Assembly: GCF_009649745.1 (NCBI RefSeq) | Contig: NZ_WJNG01000011.1 | Coordinates: forward strand, 62,001 to 126,000 | From: Aquibacillus halophilus | GTDB taxonomy: Bacteria > Bacillota > Bacilli > Bacillales > Amphibacillaceae | Direction: 5' to 3' | DNA length: 64,000 bases | In this document: piece by piece, positions 55,350 through 64,000 of the stretch | Numbering within the stretch: the first letter of the stretch is position 1 | Layout of the letters: each line of letters begins with the position of its first letter | Notes under the pieces: model-generated | The model's input: the letters and a program-made list of their open reading frames with translations, nothing else | Database searches by the model: none | Told to the model about the DNA's origin: nothing | Position numbers and translations under genes: made by a program

Positions 55350-55377
55350 GGGAAAAGTAAAAAAAAACAATTAGAAT

Positions 55378-55410
55378 AGAGGTACAATTCTAGTTTAAAA
55401 TTGTACCTCT
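55378..55410 (-). terminator. Hairpin downstream of the arsR-type gene
   Basis: AGAGGTACAATT and AATTGTACCTCT form a perfect 12-bp stem with a nine-base loop. On the minus strand a T-rich stretch (ATTGTTTTTTTTTA) follows after about 10 bases. Confidence 0.7.
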
Positions 55411-55501
55411 TAAGTTTATTTCTATTAATTTTATTATCTTTTTAAGATTTTTTATGTTTCTAAACTAAGATTGCATCTCAAGTTACTGCTTATTCTGTTT
55501 A

Positions 55502-55834
55502 TTAACTCTGGCCAACCTTATTACTCGGGTAAAACAAGCAACATAGTTCCTCCGAAAGTAGTGACTTCACTTCTTCTTCGTTTAAACAGTAGTAATTCCA
55601 AGTGCCTATCTTTTCTCTTTTCACTAATTCAACATCCAGAAGAATCTTTAGGTGGTAGGAAAGCTTAGATTGTGGCAATCCAATAATATCTGTAAGGTCA
55701 CAAACACATACCTGCCCTCTTTGATTCAATTCATATAGAACCTTTAATCGGATTTCATCTGATAAAGCTTTAAACTTTTTCTCATATGTCTTAAACAATT
55801 GTTCTTGGTTTAATACGATTTGAGTAGCGCTCAT
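55502..55834 (-). CDS. ArsR/SmtB family metalloregulator
   Basis: 110 residues with a winged helix (SDEIRLKVLYELNQRGQVCV onward). The alpha-3 helix carries VCVCDL, the As(III)-binding CxC motif of classical ArsR, just before the recognition helix (LPQSKLSYHLKILLDVEL). A CC pair near the C-terminus (EELCCLFY) could add a ligand. A palindromic operator overlaps its own promoter region. Unusual: no arsB, acr3, arsC or arsD gene is adjacent, so its target beyond itself is unclear. Confidence 0.88.
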   Translation of the reverse strand: MSATQIVLNQEQLFKTYEKKFKALSDEIRLKVLYELNQRGQVCVCDLTDIIGLPQSKLSYHLKILLDVELVKREKIGTWNYYCLNEEEVKSLLSEELCCLFYPSNKVGQS

Positions 55835-55848
55835 CGAATCCCTCTCTT

Positions 55849-55866
55849 AATCAATTTTTTTTGATT
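55849..55866 (-). promoter_or_regulatory. Probable ArsR operator
   Basis: AATCAA-TTTTTT-TTGATT, a perfect inverted repeat within a longer AT palindrome, lies about 15-30 bases upstream of the arsR-type start. ArsR/SmtB regulators typically bind such imperfect 12-2-12 sites. Confidence 0.6.
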
Positions 55867-56116
55867 TAATTAAATTATAAGGAACTATTTTGTTAATGTC
55901 AAACCTACAATAATATACTTGGGTGACTTTTATAAAAAGTAATTCTACTAGTAAAAATCGAACGGAACTTCCTTATAATCTTTCGAACTATCAGAATCAC
56001 TGTATAACAATCTATTTTCTATCCTTTTATCATGTGATATTTATCCAAAAAATGGAACTTTTTTACTAATAAGTCGTATATATTAATGGAAGACCAAAAA
56101 GAAAGGACGTGATCTT

Positions 56117-56641
56117 ATTGGAGCATTAGAAATTTATTGGTGGTTGTTGTTTGGAAGTCTTGGAATAGCCATCATTTCCCTATTTTTAGGTGATGTTCTT
56201 GAAGGTTTACTAGATAGTCTGTTTGATAGTGTAGGGGAATTTTTGAATCCATTACTATTATTTAGCACATTATCGGTTATAGGTGGATCAGGGGTATTAT
56301 TAACAAAATACACTGATATGAACAATCTGTATGTCTTGATACTTAGCCTGTTTATTGGAGCTGGATCTTATTTTCTTATTTATTACTTTTTAGTTACACC
56401 AATGTCTAATGCTGAGGCATCTACTTCGATCTCAATATTTGATTTAGAAGGTAAAGTTGGTGAAGTTATTACAACCATTCCAGCTAATGGGATGGGAGAA
56501 ATTTTCATCGAATCTACTAACGGTAGTCGAAATGAAACTGCAATGAGTTTTGATGGAGTAGAAATTAAACAAGGAACAGAAATATTAGTTATTCAAGTCA
56601 TTGATAATGTTTTGTATGTTTCAGAACTAGAAGAATTTTAA
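56117..56641 (+). CDS. NfeD-like membrane protein (YuaF type), partner of flotillin
   Basis: About 174 residues from the proposed start. Three to four helices in residues 1-90 are followed by a C-terminal OB-fold of the NfeD type (DLEGKVGEVITTIPANGMGE onward). It is probably in the membrane and helps assemble flotillin domains. Start problem: the frame has no ATG, GTG or TTG between a stop at 56084 and the TTG at 56144, yet AAAGGA lies nine bases before an ATT at 56117 that keeps the first helix whole. I favour ATT; a TTG start at 56144 or 56147 is the alternative. Followed 15 bases later by the flotillin gene. Confidence 0.78.
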   Translation: MGALEIYWWLLFGSLGIAIISLFLGDVLEGLLDSLFDSVGEFLNPLLLFSTLSVIGGSGVLLTKYTDMNNLYVLILSLFIGAGSYFLIYYFLVTPMSNAEASTSISIFDLEGKVGEVITTIPANGMGEIFIESTNGSRNETAMSFDGVEIKQGTEILVIQVIDNVLYVSELEEF

Positions 56642-56656
56642 AAAAGGAGAGTTTCT

Positions 56657-58111
56657 ATGGATTTTATTATTGTTATTGGTGTTATTATTGCAGTTATCAT
56701 TTCATTTGCAATCCTTTTTGCAGTCAGATATAAAACTGTCGGCGCAGATGATGCAATGATTGTAACTGGTAGTTTTCTAGGAAATAGAAACGTTTATAAA
56801 GTGGACGATAGTAGTGGTATTAAAATTGTGCGCGGTGGCGGGGCTTTCATCATTCCAATCTTTCAACAGGCGGAAAAAATAAGCCTACGTTCTCATAGCT
56901 TGGATATTTCGACACCGAATGTTTACACAGAGAACGGTGTACCAGTAATGGCTGATGGAACGGCTATTATCAAGGTACAAAGCACCACAGAAGGCATCGC
57001 TACTGCTGCCGAGCAATTTCTCGGAAAAGATAACTCTGAACTTCGAAAAGAAGCACAAGAGGTTCTTGAAGGGCATTTGCGTGCAATTTTAGGTACTATG
57101 ACCGTAGAAGAGATATACAAAAACCGTGAACGTTTCGCACAAGAAGTGCAAACACAAGCGGCCGTTGATTTGAAAAAAATGGGATTGCAAATTGTTTCTT
57201 TTACTATTAAAGATGTGCGCGATGAAAATGGTTATTTAGAGGCTTTAGGAAAACCTAGAATATCGGAAGTTAAACGTGATGCTCAGATTGCCGAAGCAAA
57301 TGCGATGCGCGATGCTCGTATTCAAAAAGCACGTGCAGAGCGAGAAAGTCAAAGTGCCGAGCTACTTAGTCAAACACAAATTGCAGAATCAACAAAAGAT
57401 AAAGAATTAAAGATTGCTGCTTATAAACGTGAACAAGATACTGCAAAAGCTGAAGCTGACATGGCTTATAAATTACAGGGGGCGAAGTCAGAACAGCAAG
57501 TAAAAGAAGAAGAAATGCAGGTTCAGCTAGTTGAAAAAAATAAACAAATCGAAATTGACGAAAAGGAAGTTATCCGTAAACAACGTCAATATGAAGCAGA
57601 GATTTCTAAGAAAGCAGAAGCTGAACGTTACGCTACTGAACAAAGGGCAGAAGCGGATAAAGTAACACGTGTCAAAAGTGCTGAAGCTGAGGCTGAAAAA
57701 ATCCGCCTAGACGGGGTGGCGCAAGCAGAAGCTATCCGACTTAGAGGGTTTGCTGAGGCAGAAGCTAAAGAAAAGTTGGCTGAGGCAATGGCTAAATATG
57801 GCGAAGCCGCTATTCTTGAAATGATTATCAATATGCTTCCTGAATTTGCTGGAAAGATTGCAGAACCAATCAGTTCTATTGATAAAGTTACCGTAGTGGA
57901 CAACGGCAATGGTGATGGTGACGGAGCAACACGGATGAGTAAATATGTGACAAAATTAATGAGCCAGTTACCTGAGACATTAAAAGACGTATCAGGTGTA
58001 GATTTAAAAGGCATGTTAGACAATGTTGCAACTAACAATGAAACCAAAATAAAGGAAAGTTTAGCTAATTCAACTAATACAAAAAGTGACAACACTGCAG
58101 ATATCGATTAA
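56657..58111 (+). CDS. floT: Flotillin-like protein (FloT/YuaG)
   Basis: 484 residues. An N-terminal membrane hairpin (residues ~5-25) precedes a PHB/SPFH domain (residues ~30-190). A long coiled coil follows (residues ~200-390, repeated Glu-Ala motifs such as AEAEKIRLDGVAQAEAIRL), with a Gly/Asp-rich tail. Flotillins mark membrane microdomains and affect membrane fluidity, protein secretion and sporulation signalling. Forms an operon with the NfeD-like gene just upstream, matching yuaF-yuaG of B. subtilis. AAAAGGAG ribosome site. Confidence 0.92.
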   Translation: MDFIIVIGVIIAVIISFAILFAVRYKTVGADDAMIVTGSFLGNRNVYKVDDSSGIKIVRGGGAFIIPIFQQAEKISLRSHSLDISTPNVYTENGVPVMADGTAIIKVQSTTEGIATAAEQFLGKDNSELRKEAQEVLEGHLRAILGTMTVEEIYKNRERFAQEVQTQAAVDLKKMGLQIVSFTIKDVRDENGYLEALGKPRISEVKRDAQIAEANAMRDARIQKARAERESQSAELLSQTQIAESTKDKELKIAAYKREQDTAKAEADMAYKLQGAKSEQQVKEEEMQVQLVEKNKQIEIDEKEVIRKQRQYEAEISKKAEAERYATEQRAEADKVTRVKSAEAEAEKIRLDGVAQAEAIRLRGFAEAEAKEKLAEAMAKYGEAAILEMIINMLPEFAGKIAEPISSIDKVTVVDNGNGDGDGATRMSKYVTKLMSQLPETLKDVSGVDLKGMLDNVATNNETKIKESLANSTNTKSDNTADID

Positions 58112-58115
58112 ATTA

Positions 58116-58156
58116 AAGAATGAGAAGGGATTATCAAAATTCCCTTCTCATTCTTT
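58116..58156. terminator. Bidirectional terminator between floT and proC
   Basis: AAAGAATGAGAAGGGA and TCCCTTCTCATTCTTT form a perfect stem with a nine-base loop and T tracts on both strands. Confidence 0.9.
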
Positions 58157-58165
58157 TTTATTAAG

Positions 58166-58960
58166 TTATTTCTCAGCTCTTTGATGGCAAGCCTTAATAG
58201 CATTATTAATTAAGCTTTCAAAATTATTTTCATCAAACACCTTTAAGCCAGCAGCAGTTACTCCCCCCGGAGAAGCAACTTGTTCGGCTAATTCTTTTGG
58301 TGATTCCCCATTTTTCAACATTGATGCGGCTCCACCGATCATTTCCGAGACTAGCTTTCTTGCTTGCTGTTCTGAAATCCCAGAATCCACTGCATTATTT
58401 ACAAGCGCCTCAGCCATCTTATAAATAAATGCGGGAGCACTTCCTGTAATTGGTGTAAGTTCATGAATTTGCTCTTCTGTTACCTTCTCGTAGGAACCTA
58501 TACCACTTAGCATCTTTTGAAGCAACTCTTCATGGGAAGAATCGGTATGCTTTCCGCATGTATATAACGTCATGGATTGCCCCACTTGAGCTGCGGTATT
58601 TGGCATCATCCAAGCAACCGGAGTTCCATCCGGCAAAGACTCTTCCAAATATGTGGGGCCAATCCCTGCAGCAACAGTAACAATAAGATGTTTATCGATA
58701 AATTTAGCTAATTCATTTAGTAAAGAATCATGTACTTCCGGCGGCATTGCTAAAACAACCACATCTGTTGTTTCAATTTCTTCTCTCCAGCTTTCAATTA
58801 CTTCAACATCAAATGTATCTCTAACATAGTTTAATCGTTGATCATTTCCATTGTTAGTAACTGAAATCTGAAAATCTGATTGATTTTTAAGACCACTAAT
58901 AATAGCCTGAGCCATTCGACCAGCACCAATAAATAATATTCGTTTTATAGTTGAACTCAT
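58166..58960 (-). CDS. proC: Pyrroline-5-carboxylate reductase
   Basis: 264 residues. The NADPH-binding Rossmann motif is FIGAGRMAQAIISGL at the N-terminus. The substrate-binding region includes MPNTAAQVGQSMTLYT and the C-terminal signature TPITGSAPAFIYKMAEAL followed by GVTAAGLKVFDE. It catalyses the last step of proline synthesis; proline is an osmoprotectant in bacilli. Several paralogues (ProI, ProH, ProG) occur in this group and the role of this copy cannot be fixed. The 305-base gap upstream (58961-59265) shows no gene. Confidence 0.92.
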   Translation of the reverse strand: MSSTIKRILFIGAGRMAQAIISGLKNQSDFQISVTNNGNDQRLNYVRDTFDVEVIESWREEIETTDVVVLAMPPEVHDSLLNELAKFIDKHLIVTVAAGIGPTYLEESLPDGTPVAWMMPNTAAQVGQSMTLYTCGKHTDSSHEELLQKMLSGIGSYEKVTEEQIHELTPITGSAPAFIYKMAEALVNNAVDSGISEQQARKLVSEMIGGAASMLKNGESPKELAEQVASPGGVTAAGLKVFDENNFESLINNAIKACHQRAEK

Positions 58961-59265
58961 AATTAATCCTCCAAAATTACAGGTTATCTATGCATTAAGA
59001 GTTAATTGTATCATTTATAAGTATCGTAAATGTACAATTAGACTTATGTATATTTTAATCGCTTGAATAACTAAAACAAAACTATCCGGATAATAGTACT
59101 GACAATCTTACTATAAAGGTCCCAAAATGGAGTCATTGGAAATTGACATTATTATCATTAGTAAAAATATCCTTGTGCCAACCTTTATTTTAAAGATATA
59201 ATTAACTTTTGATTCATCTATTACAATTATTTTTACTGAATACATGAAAGGGGAACCGTCAGTTA

Positions 59266-60054
59266 ATGCAAACCATAAAAACATTGTGCTCCAAGATTTC
59301 GCAGCACTCGGTCTTCACCAATATAGTAATTGTGTTAATATTAATGAATTCAATCCTTGTTGGATTAGAAACATATTCCGCTATCGTAGAACGGTACTCC
59401 TCTTGGTTGCACATAGCAGACAGGATATTACTCTGGATCTTTACAATTGAGATACTCATCAGATTAGTTGGAAGTAAATCAATTGGAGCCTTTTTCAAGG
59501 ACCCATGGAGTGTTTTCGATTTTATTATAGTTTTTGGTGGTCATGTTTTAGTAGGTGGACACTATTTCACAGTCTTACGAATTCTGAGGGTGCTACGTGT
59601 ATTAAGAGCTATTTCTGTCATTCCCTCTCTTAGGAAAATAGTTAATGCGCTTATAATTACCATTCCATCAATGGGGACTATCCTATTATTACTTGGTATT
59701 TTCTTTTATATTTACGGTGTTATTGGAACGATGATGTTCCAATCAATTGCTCCTGAATTTTTCGGAACGTTGCATGCCTCACTACTGACTCTCTTTCAAG
59801 TTGTAACACTTGAATCATGGGCAAGTGGAGTAATGAGGCCAATTCTAGCTGAAGACGGTTCTTCGTGGTGGTATTTTGTGAGTTTCATTTTAATTGGAAC
59901 TTTTGTCATATTTAACCTTCTTATTGGTGTTATCGTTACCGACGTTGAAAAAGCTAATAGGGAAGAAACACCTTCTCCAACCGATTTAAAATTGATTGAA
60001 TTACAAACAGAGTTACAAGAAATTAAACAGCTTTTACAAAAAAATAACAAATAA
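59266..60054 (+). CDS. Bacterial voltage-gated sodium channel, NaChBac/NavBh type
   Basis: 262 residues, a single six-helix domain that assembles as a tetramer. S1 is near residues 15-35, S4 carries the voltage-sensor arginines (LRILRVLRVLRAISVIPSLR), the pore helix and filter are TLESWAS near residue 185, and S6 is followed by a short C-terminal coiled coil (ELQTELQEIKQLLQ). TLESWAS is the filter described for NaChBac. It lets Na+ flow in and supports pH, motility or chemotaxis functions in alkaliphilic bacilli. ATG at 59266, with AAGGGG about 12 bases upstream. No other gene in its unit. Confidence 0.93.
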   Translation: MQTIKTLCSKISQHSVFTNIVIVLILMNSILVGLETYSAIVERYSSWLHIADRILLWIFTIEILIRLVGSKSIGAFFKDPWSVFDFIIVFGGHVLVGGHYFTVLRILRVLRVLRAISVIPSLRKIVNALIITIPSMGTILLLLGIFFYIYGVIGTMMFQSIAPEFFGTLHASLLTLFQVVTLESWASGVMRPILAEDGSSWWYFVSFILIGTFVIFNLLIGVIVTDVEKANREETPSPTDLKLIELQTELQEIKQLLQKNNK

Positions 60055-60244
60055 AATTTTCGCCACCTCAGCTAAACGGTTAGGCCGGAAAATGCAACGC
60101 CAGCATTAAGGAATCTACTTGATACCAATAACCAATCATGATATAGTTTCTCAATTTATGAATAAAACACCTATGACTTTAATAAATTGTTTAAAAAATG
60201 ATGTTAACCTGGCCAACAAGGCGCTAAACTCATAATTAGATACA

Positions 60245-60276
60245 AAAAAATATCCCTTAGGAAAGGGATATTTTTT
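60245..60276. terminator. Bidirectional terminator after the sodium channel and ohr genes
   Basis: AAAAAATATCCCTT and AAGGGATATTTTTT form a perfect stem with a short loop. It lies two bases after the ohr stop on the minus strand. Confidence 0.85.
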
Positions 60277-60277
60277 G

Positions 60278-60697
60278 TTATACTGCAGTTGTTTTTAATA
60301 CTACATCAATGTTGCCTCTAGTTGCTTTTGAGTATGGGCAAAAGTCATGTGCTTCTTTAGCTAACTCTTCAGCTTCTTCTTGGCTAACACCTTTAATTTC
60401 AACGTTCAGGGTTACACCTATTTTAAAACCATTATCTGCTTCGTCTTTCATAAAACTAACATCAGCTGTAATTGAAGACTCAATATCTTTCTTCTTTGTC
60501 TTAGCCTTATGATTAAGTGCACCATCATAGCATGCTGCATATCCAGCAGCAAACAACTGCTCAGGATTTGATCCCTTCTCATTTGAATCTCCGGCAGGGT
60601 TAACTAGTTTTAAATCTATTAACCCATCATCTGATTTTACGTGACCATCTCGGCCACCTTTTGCTGTTGCATGTGATGTAAAAATTACATTACTCAA
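60278..60697 (-). CDS. Organic hydroperoxide resistance protein (Ohr family)
   Basis: 139 residues of the OsmC/Ohr fold. The two redox Cys are in AAGYAACYDGAL and DFCPYSKAT, and GSNPEQLFAAG is the family signature. It reduces organic peroxides using lipoylated proteins. Bacilli usually carry OhrA/OhrB; OhrA genes sit near ohrR, which is not seen here, so this could be the OhrB type. Cytoplasmic, single gene. Confidence 0.94.
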   Translation of the reverse strand: MSNVIFTSHATAKGGRDGHVKSDDGLIDLKLVNPAGDSNEKGSNPEQLFAAGYAACYDGALNHKAKTKKKDIESSITADVSFMKDEADNGFKIGVTLNVEIKGVSQEEAEELAKEAHDFCPYSKATRGNIDVVLKTTAV

Positions 60698-60820
60698 TAT
60701 AATCTCTCCTTTTATTAAATTTGACCCTCTAAGAGTCTTATTGTTATCAAGTCTATTCTATCTATTCCTTTTCTTACCATATGTTAAACAAAAATAGCCA
60801 AAAAACTTTAGACAAAATGT

Positions 60821-60855
60821 AAAAACAGCAAATCCATATGGATTTGCTGTTTTTA
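60821..60855. terminator. Bidirectional terminator after pflA
   Basis: AAAAACAGCAAATCCAT and its complement form a perfect palindrome ending in TTTTTA, between ohr and pflA. Confidence 0.85.
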
Positions 60856-60878
60856 TAGAAGTTACCTCACCAAGTTTT

Positions 60879-61619
60879 TTATTGTAAAACTTTTGTTCTA
60901 TTTAAGATAGCTACTGCGTTTTCTACTCGTTCCTCGGATGGTGGTTCTACGCCTTGCAGTTTATACTCTAACCCTAAACTTTCCCATTTATATATCCCCA
61001 GTTTATGGTAAGGGAGAACTTCAATTTTTTCTACGTTATTTAATTTTTGGATAAAGTCAGAGAGTGGATATAAATATTCATCAAAATCACTAATACCCGG
61101 TACTAATACATGACGCACCCATACAGGAATCTGCTTTTCAGATAGATAATTAGCTAAATCTATTATATGTTCGTTGGACATACCAGTTAACTCTTTGTGC
61201 TTTAAGGGATCGATATGCTTTAAATCTAATAGTACTAAATCTGTTAACTCTAACAATTCATCTAGATTTTTCATAAAGCGAGGAGAGCGACTAAAACATC
61301 CTCCTGAGGTATCGATAGTCGTATGGATTCCTAGTTTCTTCAGTTCTTTAAACAACTCAATTAGAAACTCAAGCTGCAATAGGGGTTCCCCTCCGCTTAC
61401 TGTTACGCCACCATTTGATGATTGGAAGAACGGAAGAAAATCTTTTATGTCATTTACAATCTCATCAACTGACTTTTCTTTTCCTTGATTAATCTTCCAT
61501 GTATCCGGATTATGACAAAACTGACACCGGAGTAAACATCCTTGAGTAAATATAACATAACGTAGTCCTGGACCATCAACTGTTCCGCAAGTTTCAACTG
61601 AGTGAATACGACCTTTCAT
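60879..61619 (-). CDS. pflA: Pyruvate formate-lyase activating enzyme
   Basis: About 246 residues, a radical-SAM enzyme. The cluster motif CLLRCQFC (CX3CX2C) is near residues 29-36, with [12 protein letters not shown] before it and [11 protein letters not shown] after. It installs the glycyl radical on PflB under anaerobic conditions. The start is the ATG at 61619 (MKGRIHS), nine bases after AGGAGGG; a start at 61640 overlaps that site. It follows pflB by 76 bases that include a hairpin. Confidence 0.95.
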   Translation of the reverse strand: MKGRIHSVETCGTVDGPGLRYVIFTQGCLLRCQFCHNPDTWKINQGKEKSVDEIVNDIKDFLPFFQSSNGGVTVSGGEPLLQLEFLIELFKELKKLGIHTTIDTSGGCFSRSPRFMKNLDELLELTDLVLLDLKHIDPLKHKELTGMSNEHIIDLANYLSEKQIPVWVRHVLVPGISDFDEYLYPLSDFIQKLNNVEKIEVLPYHKLGIYKWESLGLEYKLQGVEPPSEERVENAVAILNRTKVLQ

Positions 61620-61649
61620 GATGTTTCGCCCTCCTAACATTTATTGAAA

Positions 61650-61675
61650 CCGGGGGATTATTAAAATTCCCCCGG
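61650..61675 (-). terminator. Hairpin in the pflB-pflA intergenic region
   Basis: CCGGGGG and CCCCCGG form a GC-rich stem with a 12-base AT loop. On the minus strand it is followed by only TTTC, so it could be a partial terminator or an mRNA-end stabiliser that sets the pflB to pflA ratio. Confidence 0.6.
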
Positions 61676-61695
61676 ATAGTAAACTCTTAAAAACT

Positions 61696-63951
61696 TTACA
61701 TACTATCATGGAATGTTCGATTTATAACATCTATTTGTTGCTCTCTAGTTAGTTTAATAAAGTTTACTGCGTAACCAGACACTCGGATAGTTAACTGTGG
61801 ATACTCTTCTGGATGATTCATTGCATCAAGCAATGTTTCACGATCAAATACGTTAACATTTAAGTGATGTCCTTTTTTAATTGCGTATCCGTCTAGCATA
61901 CCAGCAAGATTTGCTTCTCTAGTTGCTTGTTCTTTTCCTAATGCTTTAGGAACAATTGAAAATGTGTTAGAGATACCGTCTAAAGAGTATTCATATGGCA
62001 TCTTAGCTACAGAACTTAATGAAGCTAGCGAACCGTTGGTGTCACGTCCATGAAGCGGGTTAGCACCAGGTGCAAATGGTTCTCCTGCTTTACGTCCATC
62101 TGGGGTGTTTCCAGTTTTCTTTCCGTAAACTACATTTGAGGTTATCGTTAAAATTGACTGGGTCGGTGTAGAGTTACGGTATGTTTTGATTTTTTGAATT
62201 TTCTTCATAAAGCTTTTCACTAAATCAGCTGCGATTAAGTCAACACGGTCGTCATTGTTTCCATACTTCGGATAATCGCCTTCAATTTCATAATCGACTG
62301 CAAGACCATTTTCGTCACGAATTACTCTTACTTTAGCATGTTTAATCGCACTAAGTGAGTCAGCAACAACTGATAAACCAGCAATACCACAAGCCATTGT
62401 CCGTAGAACTTCTCGATCATGTAGCGCCATCTCAATACGCTCATAACTATATTTGTCATGCATATAGTGAATTATATTTAGAGCATTTACATAAAGACTA
62501 GATAACCAATCTAACATTGTATCGTATTTTGCCATTACTTCATCATAATCTAGATACTCAGAAGTGATAGGTGCATAATTAGGAGCTACTTGAATTTTTA
62601 GTTTTTCATCGACACCGCCGTTGATTGCATATAACAATGCTTTTGCAAGGTTCGCGCGCGCTCCAAAAAATTGCATTTGTTTACCAATGGCCATTGCAGA
62701 TACACAGCAAGCAATACCATAATCATCACCATAAATGTCACGCATCAAATCATCATTTTCATATTGGATAGAGCTCGATTTTATAGACATTCTAGCACAA
62801 TATTTCTTATAATTATCCGGAAGTTTTACTGACCATAGAACAGTTAAGTTTGGCTCAGGTGCAGGGCCTAAATTATCAAGTGTGTGTAGGAAACGGAATG
62901 AATTTTTTGTAACCAATGGACGCCCGTCTTGCGCGATACCACCAAGTGATTCTGTAACCCATGTTGGATCACCACTAAACAGTTCGTTATATTCTGGAGT
63001 TCTCGCAAACTTCACTAAGCGAAGCTTCATTACAAAGTGATCCACGATTTCCTGTACTTCCTCTTCTGTTATAACACCATTTGCTAAGTCTCTTTCGATA
63101 TAAATATCTAAGAAAGTAGAAACTCTTCCAAGACTCATCGCTGCACCATTTTGTTCCTTAATTGCTGACAAATAACCAAAATATAACCATTGAAAGGCTT
63201 CTTGAGTATTGGTAGCAGGCTTAGAAATATCAAAACCATAAGCTGTGCCTAACTGCTTTAGTTCTTGTAATGCTCGAATTTGTTCAGATGTTTCCTCCCG
63301 GTCACGAATAATTTCTTCGGACATTGCGCCGTTTCCAATTAGATCAAGGTCTTTTTTCTTTTCTTCAATTAATTTATTAACACCATAAAGGGCAACTCGA
63401 CGATAGTCACCAATTATTCTTCCACGACCATAAGCATCTGGTAGCCCAGTAACGATACCAGCCTTACGAGCCATTTTCATTTCAGGAGTATAAGCATCAA
63501 ATACACCTTGGTTATGGGTTTTACGGTATTCTGTAAATACCTTCTCAACCTCTTCATCAATCTTGAAGCCATAAGATTCCGCTGCCGCAACTGCCATTCT
63601 CATACCACCATAAGGCTGTAATGACCGTTTAAAAGGAGCGTCAGTTTGAACTCCTACTACTTTTTCTTTTTCTTTATTTAAATACCCAGGTCCATGAGAA
63701 GTTATAGTTGAAACAATTTTAGTATCTAAATCTAGCACTCCACCATTTTCACGTTCTTTTTTAGTTAGTTCCATTACTTGGTTCCATAAAGCTAATGTAC
63801 TCTCGGTTGGTAATGATAGAAACTCATCATTGCCTTCATATAGTGTAAAGTTTCGCAAAATGAAATCACGAACATCAATTTCTTTTTGCCATCTTCCTTC
63901 TTTAAAACCAGTCCATGAGCTCATTTCCTTCATTTCTTCTAATACTTTCAT
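61696..63951 (-). CDS. pflB: Formate acetyltransferase (pyruvate formate-lyase)
   Basis: 751 residues. It cleaves pyruvate with CoA to acetyl-CoA and formate during fermentation. The adjacent active-site Cys pair is in [12 protein letters not shown] near residue 415, and the glycyl-radical site is RVSGYAVNF near the C-terminus. The N-terminal block [20 protein letters not shown] is typical. GGAGG lies upstream of the start. pflB-pflA order is usual. The promoter lies beyond the right edge of the window, so FNR or Rex sites cannot be judged. Confidence 0.97.
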   Translation of the reverse strand: MKVLEEMKEMSSWTGFKEGRWQKEIDVRDFILRNFTLYEGNDEFLSLPTESTLALWNQVMELTKKERENGGVLDLDTKIVSTITSHGPGYLNKEKEKVVGVQTDAPFKRSLQPYGGMRMAVAAAESYGFKIDEEVEKVFTEYRKTHNQGVFDAYTPEMKMARKAGIVTGLPDAYGRGRIIGDYRRVALYGVNKLIEEKKKDLDLIGNGAMSEEIIRDREETSEQIRALQELKQLGTAYGFDISKPATNTQEAFQWLYFGYLSAIKEQNGAAMSLGRVSTFLDIYIERDLANGVITEEEVQEIVDHFVMKLRLVKFARTPEYNELFSGDPTWVTESLGGIAQDGRPLVTKNSFRFLHTLDNLGPAPEPNLTVLWSVKLPDNYKKYCARMSIKSSSIQYENDDLMRDIYGDDYGIACCVSAMAIGKQMQFFGARANLAKALLYAINGGVDEKLKIQVAPNYAPITSEYLDYDEVMAKYDTMLDWLSSLYVNALNIIHYMHDKYSYERIEMALHDREVLRTMACGIAGLSVVADSLSAIKHAKVRVIRDENGLAVDYEIEGDYPKYGNNDDRVDLIAADLVKSFMKKIQKIKTYRNSTPTQSILTITSNVVYGKKTGNTPDGRKAGEPFAPGANPLHGRDTNGSLASLSSVAKMPYEYSLDGISNTFSIVPKALGKEQATREANLAGMLDGYAIKKGHHLNVNVFDRETLLDAMNHPEEYPQLTIRVSGYAVNFIKLTREQQIDVINRTFHDSM

Positions 63952-64000
63952 TTTAAATTACCTCCTCATAAGGTTAGCCGCTTGTTCAATTCTGAACTTT

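Overview
The window is a low-GC Gram-positive chromosome segment from a spore-forming member of the Bacillaceae. It carries a small acid-soluble spore protein, a splAB spore photoproduct lyase pair, a GbsR/GbsA glycine-betaine pair, a NaChBac-type sodium channel and Bacillus-style FMN and TPP leaders. The betaine gene and the sodium channel suggest a salt- or alkali-tolerant species, but the genus is not fixed by what I can see. No rRNA, tRNA, CRISPR array, prophage or complete transposase gene was recognised.

Layout. 1-3.1 kb: end of a TetR regulator and an ABC exporter with two permeases. 3.1-5.2 kb: a DksA/TraR-type zinc-finger protein, a GNAT acetyltransferase and an S51 peptidase. 5.2-9.0 kb: class I ribonucleotide reductase nrdA-nrdB behind a cobalamin riboswitch and a terminator. 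9.2-14 kb: dehydrogenase, cold-shock protein, TrhO-type tRNA hydroxylase, glutathione peroxidase and two unknown proteins. 14-17.7 kb: ribD-ribE-ribBA-ribH under an FMN riboswitch. 17.8-21.4 kb: murB, then a second TetR/ABC exporter with a palindromic operator. 22-30.4 kb: arginine biosynthesis as two units, argG-argH and carA-carB-argF, each preceded by ARG-box-like sites. 30.7-33.1 kb: DUF4349 lipoprotein, SASP and D-Ala-D-Ala ligase. 33.2-37.1 kb: a broken membrane-protein gene, then an MtnE-like aminotransferase divergent from an HcxA-like dehydrogenase and an omega-amidase-like nitrilase. 37.7-41.8 kb: an ascorbate-type PTS (IIA, IIB, IIC) with a split transketolase. 42-47.9 kb: a PdxK/ThiD-like kinase, membrane proteins, a DJ-1/PfpI protein and thiD-thiM-thiE under a TPP riboswitch. 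47.9-52.5 kb: splA-splB, a pyrimidine-dimer-glycosylase-like gene, gbsR and gbsA. 52.7-64 kb: signal peptidase I, a CynX-type transporter, an ArsR regulator, a NfeD/flotillin pair, proC, the sodium channel, Ohr and pflB-pflA.

Three themes stand out. First, vitamins and cofactors drive control: B12, FMN and TPP riboswitches each precede an intrinsic terminator. The B12 switch on nrdAB implies that a B12-dependent reductase exists elsewhere in the genome. Second, three copies of a 0.4-0.6 kb composite dispersed repeat (about 10.4, 21.5 and 49.3 kb) lie between genes. They carry exchangeable inverted ends and large hairpins, and one hairpin shows two compensatory base-pair changes between copies. 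This is the least-explained structure in the window. Third, some familiar neighbourhoods are incomplete or rearranged: gbsA lacks gbsB, ArsR lacks an efflux gene, the Ula-type PTS lacks its usual catabolic enzymes, and the aminotransferase/dehydrogenase pair mirrors the E. coli ybdL/ybdH arrangement.
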